From: Berberis thunbergii
Taxonomy: Eukaryota; Streptophyta; Magnoliopsida; Ranunculales; Berberidaceae
Assembly: GCA_003290165.1 (NCBI GenBank)
Contig: QNQO01000799.1
Location: forward strand, 62,001-126,000
Direction: 5' to 3'
Length of the DNA stretch: 64,000 bases
Both the position numbers and the translations under genes were made by a program. A model generated the notes under the pieces. That model was not told the DNA's origin and did not search any database. It was given only the letters and a program-made list of their open reading frames with translations. Positions 11,054-22,833 of this stretch are shown in pieces. How positions within the stretch are numbered: the first letter of the stretch is position 1; the number at the start of each line of letters is the position of its first letter.

Positions 11054-12380
11054 GGCCTACTTTTCAACAATTTAGACCAATTAGGTACTATAGTTAATCT
11101 AATGATTGGTTAAACCTACTTTTCAACATTCATGACCTTGAAGACTATCCTACCAACCTTGGTTAACCAAAAGACACTTCTACCATGTTGCCATGACATT
11201 TGATTTGTGTTGAAAATGACCTACAAGGCTTACTTTTTGACAATTTAGACCAGTTAGATACTATTGTTAACCTAATGACTTGTTAAACCTACTTTCAACA
11301 TTCATGACCTTGAAGGACTATCCTACTAACACTGATTAACCAAAAGACACTTCTACCTTGTTGCCATGACATTTTATTTAGGCATCAGTTCACAAAGTAC
11401 AATAGCTTTCTTTGAAAACAGGGATCTTGTCATCTTCAACAAACAGTGGTTTGACTGTTACAGCCTTAATCTATGCAACCCAAAGTTCCACTCCAACATA
11501 GCCATGGCACCACCTCTCTTTTCTTCATACCTTTGTCTTTTTTCTCCAAGCCCCACATTTCATTTCTCTGTTTCTTCTTAAAGATTCTTCTCTCCTATCA
11601 TTTTTTTCTTCTTCTCAGACACTCCTCTCTCCATGATTGCACCAAACCACTTCTACACCCCTTACTCTGAAATCTTACCACACCCAATCATATCTACAAC
11701 CTTGAAACCCTCCAAAAGGAGGTGAATAATGTTGTGGGTTAAAATCTATGAAATTGAGTGGTTAGAGGTTTGCTTTGGTAATCTAAATCAAAAATATTTT
11801 AGGAACACTGTTTCTAGTTAACGAACCTCTAAAACGAAGAGTGATCGATCTGATCTATTGGAGGGAGAAAGGAAGGGGGGTGTGGGGTTAAAGGAGACAT
11901 TTAAGAGAAGATTAATGTGTGGTCAAAAACTGATAAGTGACGAGCTGGGGTAGTACTCATATGACTGCAAGCCAAAAAGATCCAGTCCTTCAAGGCTTGG
12001 TTTTCTAAAGCTTGATCCATTTTATCATGGATTTTGAACAAATTGAATTTGCTCTGATGAAGAATATATGCTAGGATGAAGGGAAGAAAACCATCTATGG
12101 TTGTAAAGTAATATTTCAAATGGATAAGAATTGGTCTGTTGTTTTCAATAAATTTATTGCTCGTCGCAAATGACACAATCTTCAAGTTTTTCTATTCAAC
12201 AAATCAAGGAGATGGCAATAGAGTAGAAGCGTCTTTATATGTTTTTGGTTAACCAGGGTTAGTAATATAGTGCTTATTGGTCATGAATGTTGAAAAGTAG
12301 GTTCAGTAAGCCAATAAATTAACAATGGTACCTAATTGGTCCGAATTGTTAAAAAATAGGATCTGTAGGTCATTTTCCGG
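11054..12380. repeat. Direct and inverted ~150-bp repeats flanking ~0.85 kb
   Basis: Units at 11054-11203 and 11227-11375 are direct copies with a 173-bp period. They share TTCAACATTCATGACCTTGA and AAAAGACACTTCTACC. A related copy lies in inverse orientation at about 12235-12380. This looks like a non-autonomous element with long terminal inverted repeats, one side duplicated. The 11376-12234 interior has no recognisable coding sequence. Confidence 0.7.
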
Positions 12381-12539
12381 AAGGGTTTTAGTCGTACCAT
12401 GAAGAAGATTGAGAAAACCAAAAGCAATTGTACTCTCTCTTGGATAAGTATATATAGTGTACAATGACATGTGACAACTTAAGTATACAATATAAACATA
12501 TAACAATTGCGCATCACTTAGGACTATGGTCTGACACAT

Positions 12540-12715
12540 ATATTTAATTACTCTGTGCATGTGAGAAATGAACATTTTCAAAGAGGTTCCACAGTATTCC
12601 AAATTTGTTGTAACATTTTTGACAACCATCAACTCTAGGACTTCATATATGTTTAAATACTCTGTACATATGAGAAAGGAACATTTTCAAAGATATTCCA
12701 CAGTTTATATATATT
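12540..12715. repeat. Imperfect tandem repeat
   Basis: Two copies of a segment containing AACATTTTCAAAGA and TTCCACAG lie at about 12565-12600 and 12675-12705. Part of the spacer also matches 9134-9210. The origin is unknown. Confidence 0.6.
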
Positions 12716-12719
12716 TGGA

Positions 12720-13476
12720 CTATTTCGAATTTAGCCCCCATTTCAAATGCTAATTGAGTATGACTATCATTTTACCCTCATTTTCTAACATACCTATTAG
12801 GTCAAGGTCAAGTACGTTGACAGATCAAAACTTAATAATGGACCAAAATACCCAGCTAAAATGCACATGCAAGGCCTGTGCGAGCTTCATAAAACAACCA
12901 AAATGAATCCAATGGCTTGGATTTGCAAAGCTTATCTTGAGGTCATCCTCATGGTTACAAAAATAAAAATCCTTATTCTCCATCCTTTCCTTCCTCATCT
13001 TCTCTGCAACTCACTCCCCTCCCTCCTCCCTGCTCTCTCCTCCCAAATGGTCATTTTCCCAATTCAAAAAGATCCTTCTCCCAATCTCCCCAAATAATCA
13101 ATTTTCTTCTCCCCAACAAGTTATCCAAACCAAGTTGCAAATGTGCCAAAATATAAAGGGTTATTTCGATTTATCTCACCATCGTTGAACACCACCTTAC
13201 CATCATTAAACCACCACCCACCACTAATTAATCGCCTCTTCCATCATTGAACAACCCGCCCCCCCTTCCAAAGAAAAAACAACCGTTGTGGTAGATGGAT
13301 TGTAGCAACCTACTCAGATTTGATATCTCTCTAGTACGTGCCCTCTTCTTTCTTTTCCAATCGCCACCACCCACAACCAAGCTCACTATCATTCCAACAA
13401 CCCTCCATTCAATCTTCCCAAGACATCCAAACTACCAACCAATATTTACCGTCCTTTGCCCTCATATCACCACCAC
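12720..13476. other. Intron 3 continuation, pyrimidine-rich, nothing recognised
   Basis: C- and T-rich stretches with many short open frames and no family similarity that I can identify. Confidence 0.5.
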
Positions 13477-13479
13477 TAA

Positions 13480-14016
13480 GAGAGTGTTTGTTTTTTGTTC
13501 TGAATTGAGTCAGAAGTCTTAATAAGAAGTGGATCACCTTGTTTAGAGTGTTTGTTTTTAGTTCTGATAAGAAGTTATACTTCTAATTGGAGTAAGCACC
13601 ATGGAGGTGTTGATCACTTAGCACTTAGTGCTGTAAAAAATTATTCCGATAATAACATTAAAATATTTTTGTAATTGCAATTGTTGTCCCTATCTTCTTA
13701 AAAAATAAATAGGGCAAAATTTTGACAGCACACTTTCATTCTCTTCGCCAAGCATTGTGGTAAAATTCTATAGGATTTGAATAATTATTGGGTATGATTT
13801 TAAGCACAATATTTATGTCATAAATTTTCAGTTCAGTGGGGCAAAATTGTCAAACGGATCACATTCAACACCTAAAAACAGACACCTTTTAATTTTACAG
13901 CTTCTAATCAGCATCTCATTCAAAAACAAAACAAACTGTTCATTTAGAAGCTCGTTCAGAACTTTTAACTCGAATTAGAAGTTAGCTTCTAAGCACTTCA
14001 AAAATCAAACACCCTC
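13480..14016. mobile_element. PIF/Harbinger-like (Tourist-type) MITE
   Basis: 537 bp with terminal inverted repeats GAGAGTGTTTG and GAGGGTGTTTG, flanked by TAA on both sides (13477-13479 and 14017-14019). The 3-bp TAA duplication and GTGTTTG ends are typical of PIF/Harbinger MITEs. The left end motif is partly duplicated at about 13538. There is no coding capacity. Confidence 0.75.
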
Positions 14017-14019
14017 TAA

Positions 14020-14540
14020 TTAGAACACCACCACCACCCATCTCAAAATTTCATCTCCATCCCCAAATTTGCACCACGACATCATATCAATTCGCATAGT
14101 TTAAACTCTCATCAATTCAAACCACCACCATAGACCACCATTCCTTTTCTGAACTCTTTTTCAATGATTCCTAGTTTTGAACTCTCTTCACACTGGTTCA
14201 TTCAATTCCAAAGGGAAATCCAAATTTTTATTTCTCCCCTTCTGTGTAATTAATTTGGGCTCAAGTTGAATTTAGTTAGTGTTGGGGTTGGCTCAGTTGG
14301 CAGTATGTTTGGGGTGGTGGTGGAGATGGGTTGGAGGTTCTCCAGGTCCATTGAAGAAGACAAGGTAACTTGTTTATCTTCGCCATCAATGTGCCTCGAG
14401 ATACGTTTTGTAACTCAATATTTTGTTATGTTTTTTCAAACTTAATAGGTAAGGGCATTTTGGTCCTGAAATGAGTCCAGGCGATTCCACGAGTTGCATA
14501 TAAACTAATGAGGCCAAATTCAAAATAATCCTATAATTTT
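14020..14540. other. Intron 3, nothing recognised
   Basis: No open frame with similarity and no repeat ends were found. Confidence 0.45.
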
Positions 14541-14542
14541 AT

Positions 14543-14670
14543 CCTTTTTTTAAAGGGTGACCAAAATTTTTATTGGATCTTAAAATTATTAAATGTTTTT
14601 GCAAGGTTCGAACCCTGGACTTATGATGCCACCACAAGTTTACCAGTTGAGTTAGCACCCGTTGGCAACT
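14543..14670 (-). mobile_element. tRNA-derived SINE
   Basis: On the - strand an A-box-like element (GCTAACTCAACTGG, complement of 14643-14656) is followed by a perfect B box GGTTCGAACC (14605-14614), the internal Pol III promoter of a tRNA-like head. An AT-rich body follows. It lacks a full cloverleaf and CCA-proximal stem, so it is a SINE rather than a tRNA gene. Confidence 0.65.
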
Positions 14671-15002
14671 TAGCATTTATTTGATTTCTAAATTAGTTGG
14701 GATTCTCTTAAAGAGAAAGTATTTTGTGGTTTTGATCAAAGAAGAGAAACTTCTTGGTTTTCTTTAAAAACCTAATTCTTATTTGTGTTTGATTGCTCCT
14801 TTTTGAATATTCAATCCAAGTTTCTTCTACCTTAGATCATCTTGATTTCTAAAACCTAAAACTTATTTTCATGAAAATTTCAGGTTATATATTTAGAACC
14901 TGGTCTAACCTCTGAAGTTGAAGGGAGAAGTGGTTCTAAAGTCAAAGTGCGAGCTACTGCTGGACCTGTTCTTGGTCCTCCGTGGCAGCGCCCTGAGAAT
15001 GG

Positions 15003-15158
15003 GCAAGTCTTTAGAATTGTTAAATTGCCACTTTTACATCATGCTTAATTTCTTGCCTAAGACATGCCTGTCGGAAATTGACTTCTTTTTACATGGTACA
15101 CACTTCTTTTCTTTAAAATTGATCTTTATCACATCTAACCGACCCTGTTGTATTCTAG
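15003..15158 (+). other. GC-AG intron 4 of the MBL-fold gene
   Basis: The reading frame requires the donor GG|GCAAGT at 15003 and the acceptor CTAG|GTATC at 15159, joining Asn-Gly to Tyr-Leu. GC-AG introns are a known minority class in plants, spliced by the major spliceosome. Confidence 0.8.
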
Positions 15159-15929
15159 GTATCTCATTGCTTCACAGCAAGACCAATTGACTCTTTACTA
15201 TGAACCCCACTGTGTTTATGATAAGGAATTTCTGCAAAATGACCAGGCTGACATTGTCATCACTCCAGTTATAAAACAACTGCTGCCTATGCTCACTTTG
15301 GTTTCAGGCCAAGAAGATGCAGTTCAGCTTGCGAAACTTCTGTGAGCCAAGTATGCTTCCTCAGCTAGATAAGCAATGACATAATATGTGTATGGTGGAT
15401 CATATTCTTCTCTTGTTTTACAGGTTTGTTGTGCCAATGAGAAATGGGGACCTTGACAGCAAAGGAATTCTTACAAGTATCATTAAATCTGCTGGAACTA
15501 TGGTATCATTCAAAGTAAGGTTTTTTTTTTTCATACTGACAATTTCTATACCAGCCTATGACTGGGATCTATTGTATTGCTGTAGGAATTGTTCAGGAGT
15601 TATCATCAGCATGTTTTTATTTTTTTTCTTCCCAAACTGACTAGTTACACCCCCAGCAAAACTCTACTATATTAGAGTTCCATAGATTTTTTGTGTGACA
15701 CAGTTTATTGAAGTACAAGTTTCTAAAAGCACTCAGTAATTAATAACTAGGTAACAAGAACCCTTCATTTAGAAAATAATGCTGGTAATCTATTAAAGTA
15801 GATGTAATACATGGGAGGTTAGAGAATTCAGTGAGAGATCTTTTAGATCAGAGACTCAAGAAGTGCTGAGACAACACTTCCTTGATAACCTTGATTTCAG
15901 AAAAGGAAAGACTTAAATCAGTTAAATCA

Positions 15930-16110
15930 GTAAAGGAGTTTAATCAGCCTCCTTCATTCGATCTACAAAATCATTGGTAAGGCACTTGCAAACAGATTTG
16001 AAAGAAGTTCTTCACAGTGATTTCAGAATACCAAGGTTCGACAGTTAGTATTATACAGATGGCGCTCTAATAGCTAATGAAATCATGGCTCAAGGCTTGG
16101 TTTGCAAGCT
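15930..16110 (+). pseudogene. LINE reverse transcriptase fragment (N-terminal part)
   Basis: In host intron 6. The + strand frames read SLLHSIYKIIGKALANRFER, then a shifted ALIANEIM-like block, matching the early RT region of L1-type plant LINEs. Stops and shifts are present. The later RT part at 18950-19950 has the same orientation, so both may be one LINE opened by later insertions. Confidence 0.7.
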
Positions 16111-16375
16111 GGAAGTAGTCTGCAAGTTGGGGTGTTTTTAACTCCTTTTGGTGATGGTTTATGGATTGAAATGCAGATGTATTGGTTTCGGGATTTTGAT
16201 ACTCCTCTGAGACACAAACGCCAACTTCAACTTTCAACAATGGGTATTGTCCCCTTGGAGGAGACTCTAAACACTCAAATTAGTGAAAGCAGAGAAGCAT
16301 TTCATGGAAAACTAGTCTAAGCTTCTCTATTTAATCTCCCAGGTTTCAAATCCTCTTAACACGGCTCCTTTCATC

Positions 16376-16900
16376 TCATTTAACGCCCTGGCATAAGATC
16401 TCAAAAAGTGATCCTCTTTCGGTAAGGATTGTAGTCTCCATCCCAAATGCTACACCAAATGGAGAGTTGCTCGTCGACCTCTTCACCATCGTAGCCCAGA
16501 GTACCAAGGGCAACTCCTCCAACCATTTGCCTTTCCAGATTGTTGAGTGTTGTCTTGTGCAGCCTCCACCAACCAATTGCACTGGGCAAGCTTCCTTCCT
16601 CGAAACAGTGTTCCATTGTCTGTCATGAAGCCTATGGCTGGACAAAGTGGGTCTCACTTGGCCCCATAGAAATCATGATCTCTACGTTGATCTTCTTCCA
16701 CCCACTTGGTGAAGTTGTCAGTTGCAAGTTGCAACAATCAAAAGTTCCGTTCCTCATTTGCCTAAATGAACACGCCTAAGATGTCTAGCCCTCCACATGG
16801 TAAAGAGCTGCGGATTGACCATGGAGTGGAGCTCCTCAGCCACGCCATGGATCATTGGTTCGTGGATCTAGCACTTTATGCACTTCAGCGAATAACCCAT
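16376..16900 (-). pseudogene. Ty3/gypsy (Tat-like) integrase remnant
   Basis: The - strand shows ATDNFTKWVEE (integrase first catalytic Asp region, near 16690-16720) and then, 5' to 3', KGKWLEELPLVLWA and SPFGVAFGMETTI, which match the late core of Tat-type integrases. Frames are broken. It sits between the two LINE pieces in intron 6. Confidence 0.75.
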
Positions 16901-16904
16901 TGTG

Positions 16905-17732
16905 TTCGCTTGTATGTATGATCTTTGGCCCAGGCCTAGTATTTGGCCCTTAGTAATTATTGAGTTGTCATAAATAAAATACACAATCAAGTTGTAGTTA
17001 ATAGTTTCTGAAACATGAAAATTTGTCTTCTCTAACAACTTAGGCTTTTAGAGTAGATGTCAATTTAACATATGTCCACCAATTCAAGCGATATAGTGAG
17101 GAAAGCAGCTACTAATTTCCCTTGAGCACTGCTTAGCATTGTGATAGATCTCAAATCATACCTTAAGTGTACGGCTGTCTGTTGAGTTACAAACTACAAT
17201 TACCGTTCAAATCCCACAATGAGGGCTAAAGTTTGAAAATTGACTTTGCAAATCAACTTAAAATAATTAACCTAGTTAGAAAAAAGAGGTTTTGAAGAAC
17301 ACTTCTAAATAATAAGAGCAAACGAAATCTATCTTAAGATGGAACTTTGAAAGATGAAATCTAAGGGCTTTAGGGATCACCACCATGGATTCATAGCAAC
17401 CTTAGGCCACACTTTTTAGTTTGTATTCAATTCACACTCATAAACACTCTCTAAGATAAATTCTCATCTCATCTTGGGGTGGAAAATACAACTTTAAGCA
17501 CCTAAACATTAAGCCAAATTGATCTTCTAATCTAAGCATATAAGAATGGTATTAAAGCATCCAAAGAATCCTTATTTAAATGAAATACTAAGGATCTATA
17601 TACCATATTTTGACTTTCACACATCATGCTGGACTTGCAAATTAATAACTTTAAAACTCATAAGAGGAGAGGTTAAGTGGCTTGGGAGTCTTAGACCAAG
17701 AAAATCATAATCACTTAATAAAGGGCTTGTTA
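16905..17732. other. Intron 6, nothing recognised
   Basis: AT-rich sequence without a recognisable frame or repeat structure. Confidence 0.45.
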
Positions 17733-17900
17733 GCGCCAATGGTGTTATGGTCGAGTGGTTAGGGTTGTGTGGGTTTATCCCCCACGTCCTAGGTTCGAGA
17801 CCCGCCGGTGGCATGGTTACTTTCTTATGGTGTTGACCTGTAAGTCGCACCTTGTTGATAGGTTATGGGATCCTATAAAAACCCAGCAACTTTTTCTCTC
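17733..17900 (+). mobile_element. tRNA-derived SINE
   Basis: An A box (TGGTCGAGTGGTTAGGG, about 17748-17764) and a B box (GGTTCGAGACC, 17792-17802) are spaced as in a tRNA-like head. A unique body follows, ending near the T-rich segment at 17885-17895. It is unlike the SINE at 14543, so a different family. Confidence 0.7.
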
Positions 17901-18949
17901 CTTTAAAGCGTAATGATATGAACTCCAAACATTGGGGTATTTATAGGTGAGGATGGTTGAGGCAAATGTATATATAAAGGGGTGGTTTATGTGGATAATA
18001 AGGTGGTTTAAATTTTGAGCAAGCACATGGGCTTGATGGAATTATGGGGAGTGGCTTATAATAAAATGGTAAAATGCATTTGAGAGATGAGGGAAAGTGG
18101 TTTGCCATGAATTGAGCAAATAGGGTATGAAGAGCAAAATGAGAATGGAGATTAAATGTTAACTTAATACTTTGGGGATTTGTAGAGGTTCTTTAGCTAT
18201 GTTGGTCAAGTGGAGGTTCAAACCTTAACGTTGACTTCCTCGAGACCTTTAAATTGTGATTTGTGTGGGCTTAATTTCATGGATCTCAAGCTTGCAAAAT
18301 GTTGGGCTTTCTAGGGCTTGAACTTGGTCATATTGTGCAAATTTGTGTTGGATTTGATGGCAAGCGTTGATTTCCTACAAAACGCACATAATGAAAGACT
18401 TTATAAATACTTGGACATAACATTTGTATGTTTGGGGGCATAAAATATCACATTTATATGCCAATCAAGTTGGATCAGCGATTGGGGTAACATAATATCT
18501 TCCCTCTTTAGTATTCACTCGAGCATTATGTCCTCTTTCAAGTGATCTCCTCCATTGGTTATTCTTGCTGGCTGACCACTTTGACGCATGGTGTGCCACA
18601 TGACCTCCCCTCCACCCCTGTCATCATCCAGGAGCTATCCCCATTCCCGGGATCACGGGTCTAGGCTTAAAGTGTAACAACATCTTAGTTCATGGCTATG
18701 TGCACAACCTATGGCGAGCACATGCCCTCACACATTTCCCTCTCCCTATTGGTCATGTTCCGAATAGGTGACATCCATTTTTATGCTCAAACAAGATGCA
18801 TCCATACTTCAGACTTCTAATTCTTCGTCAATGGCACACCCTTCAAAAATTCGAGACTGAGGGGCAAGGGTGCCCCGTATCTCCCATGTGTGGCAAATAC
18901 CAATATGATCCTTCATGTAGAACAAAGTGGATTCATTATTAGGTTTAGT

Positions 18950-19950
18950 GTGGCTGAAAATGTCCCTTCCATCCGGTCCTTCAATATGCGGATGACACCG
19001 CAGTGTTCATCAATGCAGCTTCAATGAAAGTGGAATCCCTGCACACTGGTTTGAGGCAACCATGGAAATGTCCTCGGGGGATGTTTCATTTCTGAATGTC
19101 CCTACTAAATACTAGTGAATCCCCTTGGTGCAGACAAGTACAGAGATTTTTCAATGTGGGATCAGATCCTTGAGAGGGTCAAAAACAGGCTTGCAACTTC
19201 TAAAGGGAGATATATTTCCACATCGTGGGGCGTGATTTTAATCAAAAGCACACTGGCAACTATCCCCATGCATTTACTTCAATTACCACAATTCCCTCTT
19301 TGGCGGCCTTGATAAAATTAAGCTCAACAGGTTGTTATGAGGCACCTCCCAAACTTCAAAAAGTACCACTGGATTGCCTGGAGGCAGCTATGCCAGTCTA
19401 AAGATAAAATATGAACCTGAGCATAGAAGGGCCAAGTTATTTAACAAGGCTCTACTCTCCAAGTGGGCCCATGGTTAAAGTCTGATTGAAGCAACCCCCC
19501 ATAGAGTCCTCTTCTTCATGTGGGAAATAGTTCATGGCCATATTCTAACAATAGATAATTTGGGTATGAGAGGGCAGGTTATTCCTAACATGTGCATGCT
19601 ATGTTCTCACGAATAAGGGTCAGTCGATCATACTTTACAACTGCTTCTTCTTCAAATCATTGTGGCAAATGACTCTGAATAGAATTTGGTGTCACAAAGA
19701 CCATCAGTAACCTTCGTCGATTGGCTTATTCCTTGGAAAGACAAAGCATACTCTACCATTAGTGATTGACTGAGGAACAGGGCTCATTGTACTGTCATTT
19801 GGATCATCTTGTAAGAGTGAAACAAGAGATTCTTTAATGATCAGGCAAAGCGAGCAGCATGTCTTCAAAGGCCATTAAATTTAAACGATGGAGTAGGGGT
19901 AGCATCACGGGCCTCTTGGTCAGATCGCTTAAGCCTTTGTGTTCAACTAG
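18950..19950 (+). pseudogene. LINE reverse transcriptase and zinc-binding domain remnant
   Basis: The YADD catalytic motif is at 18985-18996 (LQYADDTAVFINAA). It is followed by PLGADKYRDF...ILERVKNRLATSKGRYIS (19118-19225), then KKYHWIAWRQLC and a zf-RVT-like block (PHRVLFFMWEIVHGHILT, CMLC, about 19490-19610). The order matches ORF2 of L1-type plant LINEs. Frameshifts and stops make it a relic. Confidence 0.85.
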
Positions 19951-21095
19951 GCTAGTCAAGCTCTAACGTAGCTACATCCTTTCCCTTCTCTTGTATCTAA
20001 GTTTCATATAATACTAATAAAATCTAAGTTGTTTTGCCTGATTAAAAAATGTGTGAGCACCATATACCGAAAGACTTGGATTATCATAGGCACTGATAAA
20101 TGGATTGTCGAAGATGTGTGAAAATGGGGTGTCAAAGTCACAGACAGGGATTAAAGCATGTTGAGTAGAATGCCTCCAAATTTTGTGTGTTTCTTTGCTG
20201 GTAAGTTTCATGGTTACCTCTAAGGTTTAGGGTGGAATGACATAATCAGACTAGGTGACATGGAATGAAGTTATGGAAGTACCACGTATATGTTATTGAT
20301 AATCAATGACTGATACATGTCCCGGGAGTGATAATTATGCAAATCAAAACCACTTGATTATGTGCTTCTACTAGCATGATTCCATGAATCAAATGTTCCA
20401 TGTATCTCCAAGTGTGCCATGACATTGACCTTTTTCTTTTTTAAATACTACATTATTTAAGATAATTTTATCTTGGTCATTGACTTTGTTTTCAAGAATG
20501 GCAATGAACATAAATTCAGTTACATCTTTTTTATGCTTGTTAGTTCTAGTCAAACATAAGAGAATCGTCAGGTGGAAAATGGAATGAGAGCAGCAGAAAC
20601 AACAGGACTAACAAGGATAATGATAATAGCGACAAGGATGAAAAGTAATAATAATAAGAGATAAAGAATGTCGATGAAAAAGGAAGAACAGTTTGTAGCT
20701 TACTAAAGCTGAAGGAAGAACAAGTTATCTCTTCAAGCTTGGTTGATGGATTGAGGTCAAATGGAGAGTTGAGAAATCTTTCCTCCTTGCTGTAAAAGAA
20801 GAACTTAATGTATCCTACTTTAACGATCAAAAGGCAGTTTTGCTTATGTCCTCTGTTTGGTTGGAAAACCTGTTGAACATTTTCTAATACTAGGGCAGCA
20901 AAGTTTTATTCTAGACTGCATTAAATGTTTGGTTTTTCATCTATTTGAAGTATAGCTTTAAAACATTTGTGGCATTTTATCTAAAATTTGGTTCATAATT
21001 TTACATTTTAGTTTGCATAGATTTAACTACCAATCTCTGTGTAGCACATAAAGATATTTGTGTTAACTTACAAAATTCTTGAACTTGATGTGCAG
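19951..21095. other. End of host intron 6, nothing recognised
   Basis: AT-rich. The acceptor TGCAG|GAG at 21096 joins the last coding exon. Confidence 0.5.
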
Positions 21096-21188
21096 GAGCT
21101 TTTGTCAAAAGAAATACCAGATGCACAAGTATTCGAACCAACGCCCGGTGTACCATTAGAAATTTCAGCACCTTCATCTATACCATGA

Positions 21189-22833
21189 TATAGTTGCCTT
21201 TGTATTCCTGTAAAGTAAAAAATTCTTCTATTGGTAAGTCAATAATATATTTTCCCCTAGCTCTTTTAGAATTATTTTCATTTCACTCTTTATGCTACTA
21301 CATGATTGAATTGTCCTGTATCATATGATCGATGGAGTCCAGTATTATACATGGTGTGCCTGCCCATGTTAAATACCATATGTTCCCCCTTTGATATGTT
21401 GAATAGTTCCACAAGAAATTATTTGACAGATGCAGATTTATGACTGTTGACAATCTTCTTCCATTAAAGTCAAGAACTCATATTATGCAGTGAGTGTGGC
21501 CTGCAAATATATGTCAGGCATAGGTAGGGAGTATTTGAAATGCAGTAAAATGGGTATTGCATTAATTGAGGCGCAACTAATTTTGGGTTCAAAATCTTGA
21601 AAACAAGAAATACTTGTACAATGGTGGGTTATGTGTTGTTCTAATTGTGTGATACATGGAGGGCGTCTTATATATAGGGTTATGTCGAGGTTATGCAATT
21701 ATACTTTGGAGACCTTGTGGCAAGAGGCTCTGCTGACCAATGACCAATTTAAGTTCATCACAAGGACAGATGCCATTACTTTGTGATTTTGAGAGTACCA
21801 TTTACATGGTGAAGTGTATCATGCTAGAACAAAGCAAAGCGATAATGCGATTTTGCAAGAGATGGCACTTGGTTGCTATTACTAATATTCTCATTGAGAA
21901 GATTCACAGTAAGAATAGAGCAACAGCTGCTGACTGAGCTGGTGAAGTTCCAAATGTTGCTCGACTTGTTGCGCGTTTTGTGCATGTTGACACCTTCTTG
22001 TTTTGGTTAGTTTATAAAGTTTCCTTTGGTGGTGTTATGAAATAGATTTGAGGTTTCGGGATGAAACTACATTGTGTAGGCGCCATGTAGGTTCCAAGGT
22101 AGTTCGAGTAAAATTTTCTGAGAGAGATAGACTCGTTATATGTGATTTTAATTTCCTATATGACAAGACATGAGGAATAGTGTTATACTATTAGAACGAT
22201 CTCATGCTTAAATATTGATCCTATTTCACATGTGGATAGCATTATATAGAGACTATTTGAAAGCTAGTATCTCTGGGACTGGTTGGGAAGAGTTTCTTAT
22301 TTCATGATGTTTCTCAACTTGGCCAGCATCAGTACACCTATTAATCACTTTCATAATATTCCGCTGAGATTGGTTTCGAAGAAGGGGACCAGCAAGAGTT
22401 TCTTTCTTTATGTGGACGTTGGTATGTGACATGATTTCTTCGAATGAGATTTTGCTCGACATAGGGATGGATAGATATTTATGTTAACTGTCATGTGTGC
22501 TTCGGAGTCAGAGAGCTCCAACGACCTAATTCTTCATTTTCTTAGGCAATTTTGGTTTGGAGATGGTTTTGGGTGTTTTTCATGAAGGAGAGGCTGATGC
22601 TCGGGCCAGTGGAGATCCTCTTGACAAAATGGATAACACCACCTTCTTTTTTGTTCTCTAGGGAATAATTCTTTGGAAGGTGATACCCTTCGCTGGTCTC
22701 AGAGTAAATTCTCTGATTGATTCCATTTTTGATAAATACAATTACTTTTAATCTGATTGAAAGAAAAAAAAATCTTAAGGAGTCTTGGGTTAATCAGTGG
22801 TAAAAATTGTGGGGGATGGTATTAAGGGTTCCA
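21189..22833. other. 3' flank of the MBL-fold gene and intergenic DNA
   Basis: The 3' UTR follows the TGA at 21186-21188. An AATAAT-type element near 21240 could direct polyadenylation. No further gene or element was recognised. Confidence 0.4.

Larger units (their letters stand above)
820..21188 (+). pseudogene. Chloroplast-targeted metallo-beta-lactamase-fold protein, disrupted in exon 3 by a retrotransposon
   Basis: Seven coding exons fit one frame: 820-1077, 1144-1269, 1376-1449 plus 6831-6918 (one exon split by the insertion), 14884-15002, 15159-15350, 15424-15514 and 21096-21188. They would encode about 346 residues. The first ~60 residues are rich in Ser, Thr, Pro and Lys and poor in acidic residues, as in a plastid transit peptide. 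The body has the beta-lactamase-fold start (GNSWLWDVGG, KILVDPILVG), a conserved LGPPWQRPENG block and a PLEI tail, as in conserved plant and cyanobacterial MBL-like proteins. The place where active enzymes have HxHxDH reads QSLDYH, so metal binding looks degenerate and the biochemical role is unknown. The ATG at 820 is the first start that gives the transit peptide. Defects are a 5.4-kb insertion in exon 3 and a TGA at 15343-15345. Exon boundaries fit GT-AG except intron 4, which is GC-AG. Family identity is strong. Pseudogene status is inferred; an intact homologue may exist elsewhere. Confidence 0.8.

Noticed and set aside
9134..12660. LTR pair around the copia relic
   Set aside because: The 9134-9210 and 12595-12660 similarity is short, weak and not placed at TG/CA ends.
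14585..14668. Possible functional tRNA gene
   Set aside because: A and B boxes are present but acceptor and anticodon stems cannot be drawn. A SINE head fits better.
17740..17815. Possible functional tRNA gene
   Set aside because: It has tRNA-like promoter boxes but a degenerate stem structure and a long non-tRNA tail.
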